64,000 bases of DNA from positions 1 to 64,000 of the forward strand of contig NZ_CP139368.1 in the NCBI RefSeq assembly GCF_034120055.1, read 5' to 3'. Source of the stretch: Microbacterium rhizosphaerae. GTDB lineage: Bacteria; Actinomycetota; Actinomycetes; Actinomycetales; Microbacteriaceae. Each line of letters opens with the position of its first letter. The first letter of the stretch is position 1. Shown here piece after piece: positions 53,623 through 63,310 of this stretch. Position numbers and translations under genes: made by a program. The notes below the pieces were generated by a model. It was not told the DNA's origin. It made no database searches and worked only from the letters and a program-made list of their open reading frames with translations.

Positions 53623-55623
53623 GTGCCCTTCGACTATGACGTGGTCATCCCCACGCTGGGGAATCGACCTGCACTTCTCGATCAGTCGATCGCGAGCGCG
53701 CTCGGGCAGACGCTGCCTCCCGCGCGTGTCATCGTCGTCGTCGACGGCGACCTCATCGCGGCCGCAGAGATCAAGCAAAGGTGGCCCGCCGTCGACGTGG
53801 TCGCCGTTGCTGAACGATCAGGCACCGCGGCAGCGCGGCAGCGCGGGATCGAGTCGTGTTCCGCGACTTGGGTGACGTTCCTGGACGATGACGACCTCTG
53901 GGCGAAACGGAAGATGGCCGTCACCGCGGACTATCTGGAGCGGCATTCGACGTGTCAGGCCGTGCGTGCCGTTTACTGGATCTTCGCGGAGCCCGGCGAT
54001 CCGATCAACGAATATGGCGGGCAGAACGTCGACATGCACGGAACTTCGCTCGACGATCTCGAGCGCGCTGCCATCGGCATGAGCCCGGCGAACGACTTCG
54101 AGTACCTCCGCATTCAGGGAGACAGCCTGGGCCTTCTCCTGGAACGCAATCGCGGTGTGATCTCAACAACCTGCGTCCGGCGGTCGCTGCTGGAAGGCAT
54201 CCCAGCCGTGCCACCCACGATGCATGCGGGCGAGGATCACGTGCTGTTCTGCCTGATCGCCACGCGTGCCGAGTGGCACCTGATCGATGAGCCGCTCCTC
54301 TTCTACCGGGTCCACAGCGCTCAGTACACGCGTACCGGTATTGGCATGGCGCGGGGGATCATCCAGTCCCGCGTCACAGCGTGGGAGCTCTGCGGCGACG
54401 CCGCGCCGCGGTCACTCGGGACATACGGTTGGACCTACCGTCGCGAGTTCCGACCCTTCCTCTGGGCGATGCTCCGCCCTGGAAAGCTCGTCGAAGCCTT
54501 TCGGACATGGACGGCGTCCTTCCAGCTCCTGCCCTACTGGACCGACCGCGCTCTTCTTCTCATCCCGGAGCCCGTGGTTTGGAGGTGGGATCACCGGGTG
54601 CGACGAATCACCGCCGCGGCGGGTCCGAAGAAGGGCTACGTCCTTGACAGCACCGCTGAGGATCGCCCTCGCCTGAGTGTCTGCGTCGTCACATACGAAC
54701 GCCCCACGTATCTCGAACGCTGCCTGCGGAGTCTCGACGAGAACGTGTCCGACGACGTCGAGATCGTGGTCGTCGATGCCTCGAAGGAGTCCGCCGAGGC
54801 GCTGGTGGCCGGCATCCGTCCGTCCGCGATCTATGTCCATGCCCCGCAGCTCGCGGGCTGGATGACCAGGTCGCGCAACGAAGCGCTGAAGCGAGCCCGC
54901 GGCGACGTGATCTCGTTTCTCGACGACGACGTCGTTGTGAGCGCGCAGTGGCAGGCGGCGCTCCTCGCGGCGTACGACGACCCGTCCGTCAGCGCGGTCG
55001 CCGGTCGGACGCGCAATCTCCAGCCCGGGGAGGACGTCTACGACCAACCCGTAGGCCGCCTCCGCCAGGATGGCTCGCTCACTGAAGGCTTCGCGTCCAT
55101 CCAGCCTCCGACGACCCCGATCGATCACGGCATCGGAGCCAATATGTCGTTCCGGAGGCGGATGCTGGCCCGCCTGGGCGGATTCCGCGACGACTACCCC
55201 GGGACGGCGATCCGCGAGGACACCGACATCTTCCTCCGGGTCAAGCGCGCCGGCGGTCGGGCTGTGTTCGCGACCGACGCGGTCGTCGACCACCTCCCGG
55301 CGCCGCACGTTCACGGCGCCCGCTTCGATCTGAGGTACAAGCTCTACGCGCGGCGGAACCACATGGTGCTCCTTGCGCGGTACGACGGGATACGCTCCCG
55401 AATGCTCCGTCGGTGGATCGTGCATGAACTTCGAAGCGTCAGACAGGTTGCAGGCCTCCGGAGGAAGGCACAGCGGCTCGTCGTCATCACGATCGGAATC
55501 GGATGGGGTGCTGCCGCGATGATCCGTCAAGCACATTGGACGCCGATGGATCCGGCTCGTGGAGACCCCCTCGCGACTCAACTCCGTCTGCGAATGATGG
55601 CAGACGCTCCCGACGGGCACTGA
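53623..55623 (+). CDS. fused double glycosyltransferase family 2 protein
   Basis: A 666-residue protein with two GT-A domains in tandem. The first (about residues 1-240) has YDVVIPTLGNRPALLDQSIA, VIVVVDGD, VTFLDDDDLWAKRKM and HAGEDHVLFCL; the second (about residues 345-600) has LSVCVVTYERPTYLERCLRS, EIVVVDASKE, VISFLDDDVVVSAQW and IGANMSFRRRMLARLGGF. Each has its own Asp-rich motif, so the enzyme may add two sugars or alternate linkages. GTG at 53623. Convergent with the GT gene at 55636. Confidence 0.9.
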   Translation: MPFDYDVVIPTLGNRPALLDQSIASALGQTLPPARVIVVVDGDLIAAAEIKQRWPAVDVVAVAERSGTAAARQRGIESCSATWVTFLDDDDLWAKRKMAVTADYLERHSTCQAVRAVYWIFAEPGDPINEYGGQNVDMHGTSLDDLERAAIGMSPANDFEYLRIQGDSLGLLLERNRGVISTTCVRRSLLEGIPAVPPTMHAGEDHVLFCLIATRAEWHLIDEPLLFYRVHSAQYTRTGIGMARGIIQSRVTAWELCGDAAPRSLGTYGWTYRREFRPFLWAMLRPGKLVEAFRTWTASFQLLPYWTDRALLLIPEPVVWRWDHRVRRITAAAGPKKGYVLDSTAEDRPRLSVCVVTYERPTYLERCLRSLDENVSDDVEIVVVDASKESAEALVAGIRPSAIYVHAPQLAGWMTRSRNEALKRARGDVISFLDDDVVVSAQWQAALLAAYDDPSVSAVAGRTRNLQPGEDVYDQPVGRLRQDGSLTEGFASIQPPTTPIDHGIGANMSFRRRMLARLGGFRDDYPGTAIREDTDIFLRVKRAGGRAVFATDAVVDHLPAPHVHGARFDLRYKLYARRNHMVLLARYDGIRSRMLRRWIVHELRSVRQVAGLRRKAQRLVVITIGIGWGAAAMIRQAHWTPMDPARGDPLATQLRLRMMADAPDGH

Positions 55624-55635
55624 GAGCGCGGGCGC

Positions 55636-56604
55636 TTATCGAAGCAGCGAGCTGTCACGCGCGGCGGCCTCGCATGCGATGTCGAGGCAGGCTCGCGGGC
55701 TGGGCATCTCCGCTGCCGCCGTTCGACCGACTCGCTCCAGCAGCTCCTCGTCATCGAACACCTCGCCGATGACGCGAGCCATCGCGGGCGCGTCTCCGGG
55801 CGGCACCAGCCAGCCTGTGCGCCCGTTGTCGACGTAGTCGCGCGCCCCACCCGTATCGGTCGCGATGACGGCTTTGCCCGTCGCCTGAGCATCGACCACG
55901 ACCGTCGGCCCCGCCGGGAGGCTCGTGTCGACGAGCGGGACGACCACGAGTTGCGCTCCTGCGGCCAGTCGTCGACCGTCTGCGGGAGGCACGAGCGGCC
56001 TCGCGTCCACGTTCGCGGGAACGTCCGTCAACTGCGGATCGGACGAGATGATGAACGGCACATCGCAGAGGCGTGCCGCAGCGATGAGGGTCGGCCAGTC
56101 CCTGTGCGCGATGCCGGCGGCGTACACGTAGCCGCCGAGTTCCGTCGTGCCGCCCGCTGGAGTCCCCGGGTAGGGGACGAACTCGCATCGATCGGCCGGC
56201 ACTCGGAAATCCGAACCGAGCATGCCGATGTCGGATGAACGAACGACAAGCCAACGGTCCACCCGCCGCAAGAGCAGGCGACCGACGGGAACCGCCCACC
56301 GCGCACGAGGCCGAAGGAAGTCATAGGCGACGAGGCGCCGCTTCGACAGCAGCGAGAACAGGCACAGGAAATAGATCTCCATGCTCGCATTGAGCACCAT
56401 CACGTCCCGCGCCGCACGGTGGATCCGCCATGCCTCCCGAAGCCGGTGCGGGATCTGACGCCATCCGTGGACAGCCCAGTCCGAACCGCGCGGGACGACA
56501 CCTTCGACTCCTTCGAACGGTGAGGCCCACGGAATGCTGATGTACAGACTCCGCGCGCCGGTGTTCGGAGCCGGCGACAAGCCGTCACCGCTGCCCGAAC
56601 TCAT
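55636..56604 (-). CDS. glycosyltransferase (GT4-like)
   Basis: A 322-residue GT-B-like protein. GARSLYISIPWASPFEGVEG starts the fold, followed by RRLVAYDFLRPRARWAVPVG, YVYAAGIAHRDWPTLIAAAR, and the donor-site LPAGPTVVVDAQATGKAVIA with TDTGGARDYVDNGRTGWLVP. ATG at 56604 overlaps the preceding gene by 20 nt; TTG at 56583 is an alternative. It is the last gene of the minus-strand run that begins at 60484. Confidence 0.85.
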   Translation of the reverse strand: MSSGSGDGLSPAPNTGARSLYISIPWASPFEGVEGVVPRGSDWAVHGWRQIPHRLREAWRIHRAARDVMVLNASMEIYFLCLFSLLSKRRLVAYDFLRPRARWAVPVGRLLLRRVDRWLVVRSSDIGMLGSDFRVPADRCEFVPYPGTPAGGTTELGGYVYAAGIAHRDWPTLIAAARLCDVPFIISSDPQLTDVPANVDARPLVPPADGRRLAAGAQLVVVPLVDTSLPAGPTVVVDAQATGKAVIATDTGGARDYVDNGRTGWLVPPGDAPAMARVIGEVFDDEELLERVGRTAAAEMPSPRACLDIACEAAARDSSLLR

Positions 56605-57661
56605 CGACGTCGTCACCCCCGCGGTACACATGTTCGTAGCGGTCGGCGACCGATCGCAGGTCGAACTCCTTCGCCCGCTCCAGCGAAGCCGTCGACAGGC
56701 GCTCGCGCCACGCCGCATCCGTCAGGAGCGCTCTGAGCTCCCCGCCCAGCTCATCGAGCTCCGCGACGACGCCGTAGCGGCCGCGATCCGTGACGTACCG
56801 GGCGCCGACGTTCGGCGTCGCGACCACAGGCACGCCGGCAGTCATCGCCTCGGCATAGGGGATGCCGAAGCCCTCGTAGCTCGACGGGAGGCAGAACACC
56901 CACGCGGTGCGGTACTCGTGCGCGAGCTCGGCGTCCGAAAGGCGACCCAGCGCCTCCACTCCCTCAGGAAGAGTGGACGGCGCATCCTGGGTCACCATCC
57001 GCAGGCGCGCGTCGGGAACACGAGGCCGCACCTCCTCCGAGAAGATTCGTGCCAGCTCCGATCCGCGCTTGCGCTGGCGCCAGGTTCCCACGAACAGGAT
57101 CGTGGGCCGGCTCGAGCGCGGGGTGCCGTCGGGCGCGAAGCGCGCAGCATCCACCCCGTTCGGGATCACCGTGCGCACCCAGGGCGTCCAACGGCGTGTC
57201 TGCGGTGAGATCAGCACCGTCCGGTCCGCGACGATGGATGCCAGCACCTCAGTGAAGCCGAGCATGATCATGCGCAGCTTCTGGCCGAGGCCCCGGATGT
57301 GGATGGCCTCCTCGAAGCAGGAGCCGTGCAGCGTGCGCACGTGCATCGGGACGCGCCGGCGCCACATCCAGTAGTCCTCCCCGTGCGCGTGCAGGACGTC
57401 GTAGGACGAGAGGTCCTGACGTCGCATGACGAAGGCGAACCGGAACGTGCGCAGGCTCCCCGTCATCGGCAGGTGGACGTGGCCGTACAAGGCTCCTTCC
57501 ACCGGCGCGCAGGGACTGAAGACATCCACGTGATGGCCTCGCCGGGCGAGCTCGTCGGCGAGCTCGTGCACTTGATAGCCCACCCCGATCTTGCTCTCGC
57601 TGGGCAGGTAGTACGAGATCATCGCGATCCGGAGCGGAGCGGATGCGGCATCCCGGTTCAT
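56585..57661 (-). CDS. glycosyltransferase family 4 protein
   Basis: A 358-residue GT-B enzyme. AMISYYLPSESKIGVGYQVH and ELADELARRGHHVDVFSPCA are the N-terminal Rossmann half; TVLISPQTRRWTPWVRTVIP with NGVDAARFAPDG, TILFVGTWRQRKRGSELARI and LPSSYEGFGIPYAEAMTAG are the C-terminal half. ATG at 57661 overlaps the stop of the upstream GH99-like gene as ATGA. It is part of the tightly packed run 55636-60484. Confidence 0.92.
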   Translation of the reverse strand: MNRDAASAPLRIAMISYYLPSESKIGVGYQVHELADELARRGHHVDVFSPCAPVEGALYGHVHLPMTGSLRTFRFAFVMRRQDLSSYDVLHAHGEDYWMWRRRVPMHVRTLHGSCFEEAIHIRGLGQKLRMIMLGFTEVLASIVADRTVLISPQTRRWTPWVRTVIPNGVDAARFAPDGTPRSSRPTILFVGTWRQRKRGSELARIFSEEVRPRVPDARLRMVTQDAPSTLPEGVEALGRLSDAELAHEYRTAWVFCLPSSYEGFGIPYAEAMTAGVPVVATPNVGARYVTDRGRYGVVAELDELGGELRALLTDAAWRERLSTASLERAKEFDLRSVADRYEHVYRGGDDVDEFGQR

Positions 57662-58731
57662 GCGGTCAGGCCCGCTCTCAGGGCGCTCAACCAGCCGTGT
57701 CCGTGCCGGAGGTCGGGCTCCAGATGATTGCCCTCGGCCCACTCGTTCCACGACTTCACCCAGAGCAGACGCTCCTGCGCCGGACGGTCGGCGAGCAGTG
57801 CGACGGCAGCCTCGACGTTCCGCTGGAAGAGCGCGGGTGTGGCGCCGGTCACGGCGAGACCGCGCTTTCCCGAACGCGGTGTGTTGTCCCAGTTCGGATA
57901 CACGCACGGCTGCACCCGGGCATCGCGCGGGAACGTGTCGACGATCGAGTCCGAGTACGGCCACACCTCGGGTCCGCCGCGCAGCTTGCGGCGAAGACGC
58001 ATCCGCAAAGTCGTCGACGGATTCACATCGACGGGAAGCCGCATGTAGACGGATGCGTCGAACCCGTCGGCCGCCGCGGTGCTGTAGCGCGAGCCTCGGC
58101 CGAGCAGGTCGCTCGCCTCGGCGACCAGGTACAGGCCCTCCAGGCCGGCCGCACGGGCCATCGCCTGCCACCGGTCGACGAAGGCTGCGGGATCCGGAAG
58201 CTCCTCCGGCCGGAAGACGTAGAACACGGGCCTTCCGTCGACGCGCAGGTACCGCGCATCCCGGAATGCGGCCAGGATCGCGTCGAAATGCCGCTGGTCG
58301 TCCTCGGGACCCGGATAGCGCTGGTGTTTGAGCACCTTGTCGCCTGCGGCGTGCCAGACGCCCGTCCACGACTGGTTCGCCCAGGCGAGGCAGAACGACA
58401 CCTCCGGCGAGCCGCTCTCGAGCACCTCGCGGAAAGGACGATCCAGGATGCGGTCGCCTTCGCCGAACCAGTAGTGCCAGTACGCGAAGGCCTCGATGCC
58501 ATATTCTCTGGCCAGGTCGCTCTGCGCCTGACGCGTCTCCGGCACCCGCAGGTCGTAGAAGCCGAGGTCCGCGGGGAGCGTCGGCTGGACATGCCCGCGG
58601 AACAGCGGCCGCGCCTTGGCGGCATTGGTCCATTCGGTGAACCCGGGCCCCCACCACGCGTCGTTCTCCGGAATCGGGAAGAACTGCGGCAGGTAGAACG
58701 AGACGGCGCGGGCCTTCAGCTCGCCGGTCAC
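57658..58731 (-). CDS. GH99-like / WbsX-family protein
   Basis: A 357-residue protein with the glycosyltransferase WbsX / GH99-like domain. Hallmarks: AVSFYLPQFFPIPENDAWWG, PGFTEWTNAAKARPLF, AYWHYWFGEGDRILDRPFRE, FCLAWANQSWTGVW, and the final LLWVKSWNEWAEGNHLEPDL. No signal peptide. Such proteins recur in O-antigen and exopolysaccharide loci; enzymatic role (endo-mannanase-like or transferase) is unproven. GTG at 58731 follows the kinase gene's stop after 1 nt. Confidence 0.9.
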   Translation of the reverse strand: MTGELKARAVSFYLPQFFPIPENDAWWGPGFTEWTNAAKARPLFRGHVQPTLPADLGFYDLRVPETRQAQSDLAREYGIEAFAYWHYWFGEGDRILDRPFREVLESGSPEVSFCLAWANQSWTGVWHAAGDKVLKHQRYPGPEDDQRHFDAILAAFRDARYLRVDGRPVFYVFRPEELPDPAAFVDRWQAMARAAGLEGLYLVAEASDLLGRGSRYSTAAADGFDASVYMRLPVDVNPSTTLRMRLRRKLRGGPEVWPYSDSIVDTFPRDARVQPCVYPNWDNTPRSGKRGLAVTGATPALFQRNVEAAVALLADRPAQERLLWVKSWNEWAEGNHLEPDLRHGHGWLSALRAGLTA

Positions 58732-58732
58732 C

Positions 58733-60484
58733 TCAGCCTCGTCGGGCCCGATGACGGCGGGGCGTAGGGTCGCCAGATGTCGGCGCAGCCGCTGAGGCGT
58801 CAGGGTTCAGCAGTGCGTCGAACGCGCGCAGGGAGTCGTCGAACGCGCTCATGGCCTCATCGTCGTAGTCGGATGCGTCTTCCGCATCATCCGCAGCGTC
58901 ACCGCTCCCGGTCGCCGGCACCGTGACCGGAGCGTCGGCGTCGACAGGTGGTCCATCGACGGGAGGCTGCGCTTCTTCTTCCGCTTCCGCGGCGGGGACC
59001 GGAGTCTTCTGCGCAGGCTGCGTGGGAGCGATGCGTTGCCCGAGCCTGATGAGAGGTTCCGCTGCGTCGGCCGAGGGCGACTCGGGCGCCGGGGTCGGGG
59101 GCGTCGACGATCCGTACTGACGGCGGTACTCGTACGAGTACGGGGAGGCATCCACACCCTTCAACGGCACCTTGTTGAGGACGATGCCCAGGGCGCGCCC
59201 GCGTGCCTTCCGAAGCGTGTCGAGCGCCTTCTCGACGAGATCGTAGGTCGTCTTGCCGACACTGACGACGAGCAGCGCGCCATCGGCCTGGTGCGTCAGC
59301 ACTGCGCCATCCGTGACCGGGATCAGAGGCGGCGCGTCGATGATCACCGTCGAGTGCTGTGCGAGGTCGCGCAGCAGTGCCTTCATCCGTGCCGAACCGA
59401 GCACCTCGCTCGGATTCGGCGGCGCGCCGCCCGCGGCGAGCACGTGGAGGTTCGGCGATTGAGGCGAGCGCTGCATGACGTCCGCAACCTCCGCGCGGCC
59501 GGCGAGTACGTCGCTGAGCCCTGCGCTGGCGACGACGCCCATGGTCTGCGCGACCTTGGAGCGACGCAGATCCCCATCCACGAGGGTCACCTGCGCCCCG
59601 TTCGCGGCGAGCGTCAGCGCGAGATTGCAGGCGATCGTCGATTTGCCGTCGCCGGGGAGCGGGCTCGTCACGACGATCGTGCGTGGAGGGTTGTCGACAT
59701 CCATGAACTGCAGGTTCGTGCGAAGAGTCCGAACGGCTTCCGCGACGGCGAATCCGGGGCCGTCCCGGCTCGCCTCTGGATCGAAGAGGCGCATTTCGCT
59801 GTCCACCTGCCTGAGCAGCGGAATCGTCCCGACGACGGCGACGTCCGTCTTCTTCTCGACTTCGTCCGCCGCGCGCACGCGTCGATCCGACGCCGTCCGC
59901 ATCAGCGCGAACGCGACGCCGAAGCCCAGTCCGATCACTCCACCCACCAGCAGGGCGGTGCGCACGTCCGGGAACAGAGGGGTGGTGGGCAGCGAGGCGG
60001 AGTCGCCGGGCTGGATGTTGACCGGCGCGGATCCTGCCGTGCCATTGCCGTAGAACTTGTCGATCGTGGCCGCCATCCCGCGGATCCATGATTCCGCGAG
60101 TGCACGCGCACCCGTCGGACTGGAGCCCTGAGCGACGATCTTCAGGATGGCGGTGCCCTGCGGATTGGACACCGCGACGCGGTTGACGAGCTGGTCGGGA
60201 GTCGTGTCGAGCTTCAGATCCCGGATGACGTACTGTGCGACGTCGCGCCAGGTGGCCATGTCGAGATACGACGCGACCTTCGACTGGGCCAGAGTGTCGC
60301 CGGCGCCGGTGAGCGTCTGCTGGTCTGCGGTCAGGTTGGCCTTGATGAGTCCGTTGGCGTCCGCCTCGTAGACGGGAGTCTGCAGCTTCGCCCAGCCGAA
60401 TGCGACACCGACGCCGACCAGCACCATCATCAGGATCGCCAACCAATGGCGACGCAGGCCGCGCGCGTAGTCACGCAGCTCCAT
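58733..60484 (-). CDS. Wzz-type polysaccharide co-polymerase fused to BY-kinase (Wzc-like)
   Basis: A 583-residue Wzz/BY-kinase. The first transmembrane helix is at residues 14-31 and the second at about 175-195, around an extracytoplasmic loop. The cytoplasmic tyrosine kinase has Walker A SPLPGDGKST at 274-283, Walker A' LVDGDLRR near 301-308 and Walker B VIIDAPPLIPVTDG near 380. A Tyr cluster (YSYEYRRQYGSS) follows the core, as autophosphorylation site, then a Pro/acidic tail of about 120 residues. ATG at 60484. It controls chain length and export of polysaccharide; the LMW phosphatase at 43495 is the likely counterpart. Confidence 0.94.
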   Translation of the reverse strand: MELRDYARGLRRHWLAILMMVLVGVGVAFGWAKLQTPVYEADANGLIKANLTADQQTLTGAGDTLAQSKVASYLDMATWRDVAQYVIRDLKLDTTPDQLVNRVAVSNPQGTAILKIVAQGSSPTGARALAESWIRGMAATIDKFYGNGTAGSAPVNIQPGDSASLPTTPLFPDVRTALLVGGVIGLGFGVAFALMRTASDRRVRAADEVEKKTDVAVVGTIPLLRQVDSEMRLFDPEASRDGPGFAVAEAVRTLRTNLQFMDVDNPPRTIVVTSPLPGDGKSTIACNLALTLAANGAQVTLVDGDLRRSKVAQTMGVVASAGLSDVLAGRAEVADVMQRSPQSPNLHVLAAGGAPPNPSEVLGSARMKALLRDLAQHSTVIIDAPPLIPVTDGAVLTHQADGALLVVSVGKTTYDLVEKALDTLRKARGRALGIVLNKVPLKGVDASPYSYEYRRQYGSSTPPTPAPESPSADAAEPLIRLGQRIAPTQPAQKTPVPAAEAEEEAQPPVDGPPVDADAPVTVPATGSGDAADDAEDASDYDDEAMSAFDDSLRAFDALLNPDASAAAPTSGDPTPRRHRARRG

Positions 60485-60516
60485 CCAAACCCCCCAGCCC
60501 CTGGCATCGTACCCGT

Positions 60517-60522
60517 TAGGCT
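60517..60522 (+). promoter_or_regulatory. -10-like hexamer of a probable leaderless transcript
   Basis: TAGGCT lies 7 nt before the ATG at 60530, and there is no Shine-Dalgarno-like sequence. It lies in the 45-nt divergent gap to the BY-kinase gene. Confidence 0.45.
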
Positions 60523-60529
60523 TCCCGGT

Positions 60530-61672
60530 ATGCCTGCCGCGCTCACGATACGTGTGCTCGACTCGATCATACGCATCGAATTCGAAGAGACGCTGAGCAT
60601 CGAGGACATCGCCTATCTGACCGATCCGTGGGCATCTCTTCGCGTGGATGCGACGCACTGCGCGGACGCGACGGTGCTGGTCGCTCTCGGCGCACCGCCG
60701 TCTGCGCGTGCCGGGGGCGCGACGAAGGTCGTCGCGGGTCGCACCGTCGAGGAGGTGGCCGAATCCCTCTCTGCGGCGGTCACGCTCCTGGGAATCGCCC
60801 ATCTGCATGGTCGCGCCATCCTCCTCCATGCCGCCGCGATCGCTCTTCCGGATGGACGCGTGATCGGGTTCATCGGCCCGAGCGGCCGCGGCAAGACGAC
60901 GGCGTCGCGAGCGCTGGCCCAGACGTTCGGATACATCACCGACGAAACGCTGGCGATCCTCCCCGACCTCTCCGTCATCCCGTACCCGAAGCCCCTCTCG
61001 ATCCTGACGGGCCAGCCGCCCAAGCAGTCGATCGGCCCGGAGCGCCTCGGCATGCTCCCGGTTCCCTCCGTTCCGCTGAGGTTGGCGGCGCTCGCGCTCC
61101 TCGACCGCCGCCCGCATGCGAACGCGAGCGTGGAGACCGTGGAACTCGCGGAGGCGATCCTGCGGATCGCACCCGAGTCGAGCTCGCTCGTCTCGCTGCC
61201 CCACCCGCTCGGCGATCTCGTCGACCTGATCCAGGCGACCGGCGGGGTGCGGCGCGTCCACTACAGTGATGCGTCCTCCCTGTCCGAGCTCGTGCCTCAG
61301 ATCCTCGCTACGCAGCAACCTCCCGTCGACGGCGTCGAGACCGTCGCGCCGGATGACCTCGACCTCGCTCCCTACGCGGCGGCGGACGCATCCGGCAATC
61401 CCGACCGCGAAGGCCCGAGCCTCTACCGACGCGGCTCCTGGTCTGAGGCGCTCTGGATCGAGGATCGTGTGGCGGTGCACCGGGGGGTGCACGTGTATCT
61501 GCTCGACGGGCTCGGGCCTGCGCTGTGGCGGGCTGCGGATGGCCGAACACTCGCCTCCTTGAGCGCCGCCGTTCGGCGGGAGGTTCCGCCTCCACCCGAT
61601 GTGGACGTCGATGCCGCGATCGCGAGTCAGGTGGCCGCGATGCTGGATGCAGGGATCCTCATCAAGGAGTGA
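60530..61672 (+). CDS. HPrK-like P-loop kinase with C-terminal PqqD-like domain
   Basis: A 380-residue protein. An N-terminal region of about 90 residues is followed by LHAAAIALPDGRVIGFIGPS and the P-loop GPSGRGKTT at residues 115-123, as in HPr kinase/phosphorylase-like proteins, and YITDETLAILPDLSVIPYPK. About residues 310-380 (HVYLLDGLGPALWRAADGRT, then AAMLDAGILIKE) resemble a PqqD domain. HPr-kinase-related proteins paired with PqqD-like proteins have been described as a distinct system of unknown function, often beside polysaccharide genes. ATG at 60530. Its 3' end overlaps the convergent polymerase gene by 11 nt. Confidence 0.75.
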   Translation: MPAALTIRVLDSIIRIEFEETLSIEDIAYLTDPWASLRVDATHCADATVLVALGAPPSARAGGATKVVAGRTVEEVAESLSAAVTLLGIAHLHGRAILLHAAAIALPDGRVIGFIGPSGRGKTTASRALAQTFGYITDETLAILPDLSVIPYPKPLSILTGQPPKQSIGPERLGMLPVPSVPLRLAALALLDRRPHANASVETVELAEAILRIAPESSSLVSLPHPLGDLVDLIQATGGVRRVHYSDASSLSELVPQILATQQPPVDGVETVAPDDLDLAPYAAADASGNPDREGPSLYRRGSWSEALWIEDRVAVHRGVHVYLLDGLGPALWRAADGRTLASLSAAVRREVPPPPDVDVDAAIASQVAAMLDAGILIKE

Positions 61673-63002
61673 CGGCGCGAGCCGCGGCGTGTCGCCGTTC
61701 CAGTGGCCCTCGAGCAGCGGCATGCGCCTGCATGCCGAGGCAGATGCCGGCGATCACGACCGGGATCGACACCTGGCCCGCGACCCAGAACAGGTCGAAC
61801 TGGGCCTGGACGAGTCGGCTCAGCACCACGGCGAACGCGAGCGTTCCGTAGAGCGGGTCGACCTTCCACAGCACCACCATCATGCCCACGCACATCACGA
61901 GGAACGCGACGAGGCCGAGGATGCCCGTCGACACCAGGACCTCGATCTCGCCTTGCGGTGGCTGGTAATCGGCCCACCCGCCCTGGTACCAGAATCGCAG
62001 CCCGTGCCCGAAGATCGGCGCCAGCTTCCAGTACGCATACATCGCGCGCATCCACTCGAGACGCTGGTGGGCCGAGTTGAAGACGTTGTCGGAGCTGATC
62101 TGGTCGAGGACCATCAGCAGGATGAGCCAGGCGCCCGGAATGAGCAGCAGGAGCACGAACCGCGAGTGCTTGACACCCCCCGACCCCTTGCGCAGGGCGA
62201 CGACGAGGATCGCGACGATCAGACCGACGAGCGCTTGTCGTGATTGGGTGAGAACGATTCCGACGCACAGCAACCAGAAGCTCGCCCGAGCCCAGGTGAT
62301 CGACCACGACATCCACCCCGGGTTGGCGTAGGCGATCACGGCGGCGAACGCCATCACGGTTCCGGCGAAGTTCTTCTGCATGCCGAACGGCCACAGGGGA
62401 TAGACAGGGCCGAAATCGCCGTGGGCGTATTGGACGACGCCGGTGACGATCGTGCCCAGGGAGATCACGGATGCAGCCCCGACCATGAGCAGCAGCGCGA
62501 GTCTGGCGTAGCCGGCGCGACCCAGCGACCATCCGACGATCAGCGCTCCGGAGATCAGCAGCCATGCATGGAACCACTCGACGGTGTTCGCGAGATACGG
62601 GTTGACGATGACCGTGAGCAGAGTCGCGAACTGATACACGAGGTTGAGCCAGAGAATCTGGCGAACCGGGCGGCTGAAGGGTCGTTGCCCGAGCAGGATG
62701 GCGGTGCCGAAGGCCGCGGCGAGCGCGACATCCGACACCGACAGGTCGGTCCCGCCCATGCCGGCGCGCGACGAGACGAACAGAGCGGGCATTGCCATCA
62801 GGGCGATCGCGAGCGGGATGCGGGGAGTCAGAGCGGCTGCGATGACCAGGCCGGCGAGAGCGGCAGCCGTCACGAGGCCCTGCTGGCTGTGCTGCCCGAG
62901 CAGGACGTAGACGGCGATCGCCGCGCCGGCCGCCATGAGCACCCAGCGCCAGGCGCCGGCCCACCAGGCGAGAAGGCGCTCGCGCAGGACGCTCATCTGC
63001 AT
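61662..63002 (-). CDS. Wzy-like polymerase / O-antigen ligase family membrane protein
   Basis: A 446-residue integral membrane protein with about 11-12 hydrophobic helices and the O-antigen ligase/Wzy_C pattern: ITGVVQYAHGDF-like segment near VVQYAHGDFGPVYPLWPFGM, IVLTQSRQALVGLIVAILVV with the conserved Q-S-R-Q, and AHQRLEWMRAMYAYWKLAPI leading to FGHGLRFWY. This layout fits polymerase of Wzy-dependent pathways. ATG at 63002 or 62996, with GGGGAG upstream. It is downstream of the PqqD-like gene and might be expressed with it. Ligase and polymerase cannot be told apart by eye. Confidence 0.85.
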   Translation of the reverse strand: MQMSVLRERLLAWWAGAWRWVLMAAGAAIAVYVLLGQHSQQGLVTAAALAGLVIAAALTPRIPLAIALMAMPALFVSSRAGMGGTDLSVSDVALAAAFGTAILLGQRPFSRPVRQILWLNLVYQFATLLTVIVNPYLANTVEWFHAWLLISGALIVGWSLGRAGYARLALLLMVGAASVISLGTIVTGVVQYAHGDFGPVYPLWPFGMQKNFAGTVMAFAAVIAYANPGWMSWSITWARASFWLLCVGIVLTQSRQALVGLIVAILVVALRKGSGGVKHSRFVLLLLIPGAWLILLMVLDQISSDNVFNSAHQRLEWMRAMYAYWKLAPIFGHGLRFWYQGGWADYQPPQGEIEVLVSTGILGLVAFLVMCVGMMVVLWKVDPLYGTLAFAVVLSRLVQAQFDLFWVAGQVSIPVVIAGICLGMQAHAAARGPLERRHAAARAVTP

Positions 63003-63034
63003 CGTCGCGCTCCCCTCAGCCGATGCGTGACTCT

Positions 63035-63310
63035 CTAGTATCGCTCCTGGGCCTGGGATGTCAGGAGGCCCTGATCGATCAGAGATGCGAGGAATCGGTC
63101 GACGTCCTCCGCGATCTGCGCGGTGGGCACGCCGACTGCGGCGGCGACACGATCCGCAGGCGGCCCCTCTGCCCCGTCGACCGACGTCGTCCAGATGATG
63201 GCGGCCGTCCCGCTGAGGCGGAGGATCGGGCCGTCCGGCAGCCGCGCCAGGTAGATGTCATCACCTGCTCGCACGACGCCGACGCGATCAGGAACGCGAT
63301 AGCTGATCAC
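63035..63310 (-). CDS. PqqD-family small protein
   Basis: A 91-residue PqqD-like protein: YRVPDRVGVVRAGDDIYLAR, GPILRLSGTAAIIWTTSVDG and the helical QIAEDVDRFLASLIDQGLLT. PqqD domains recognise precursor peptides in other systems. GTG at 63310 overlaps the nucleotidyltransferase stop (GTGA), so the two are co-translated. A second PqqD-like domain is at the end of the HPrK-like kinase at 60530-61672. No peptide precursor gene was found nearby. Confidence 0.82.
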   Translation of the reverse strand: MISYRVPDRVGVVRAGDDIYLARLPDGPILRLSGTAAIIWTTSVDGAEGPPADRVAAAVGVPTAQIAEDVDRFLASLIDQGLLTSQAQERY

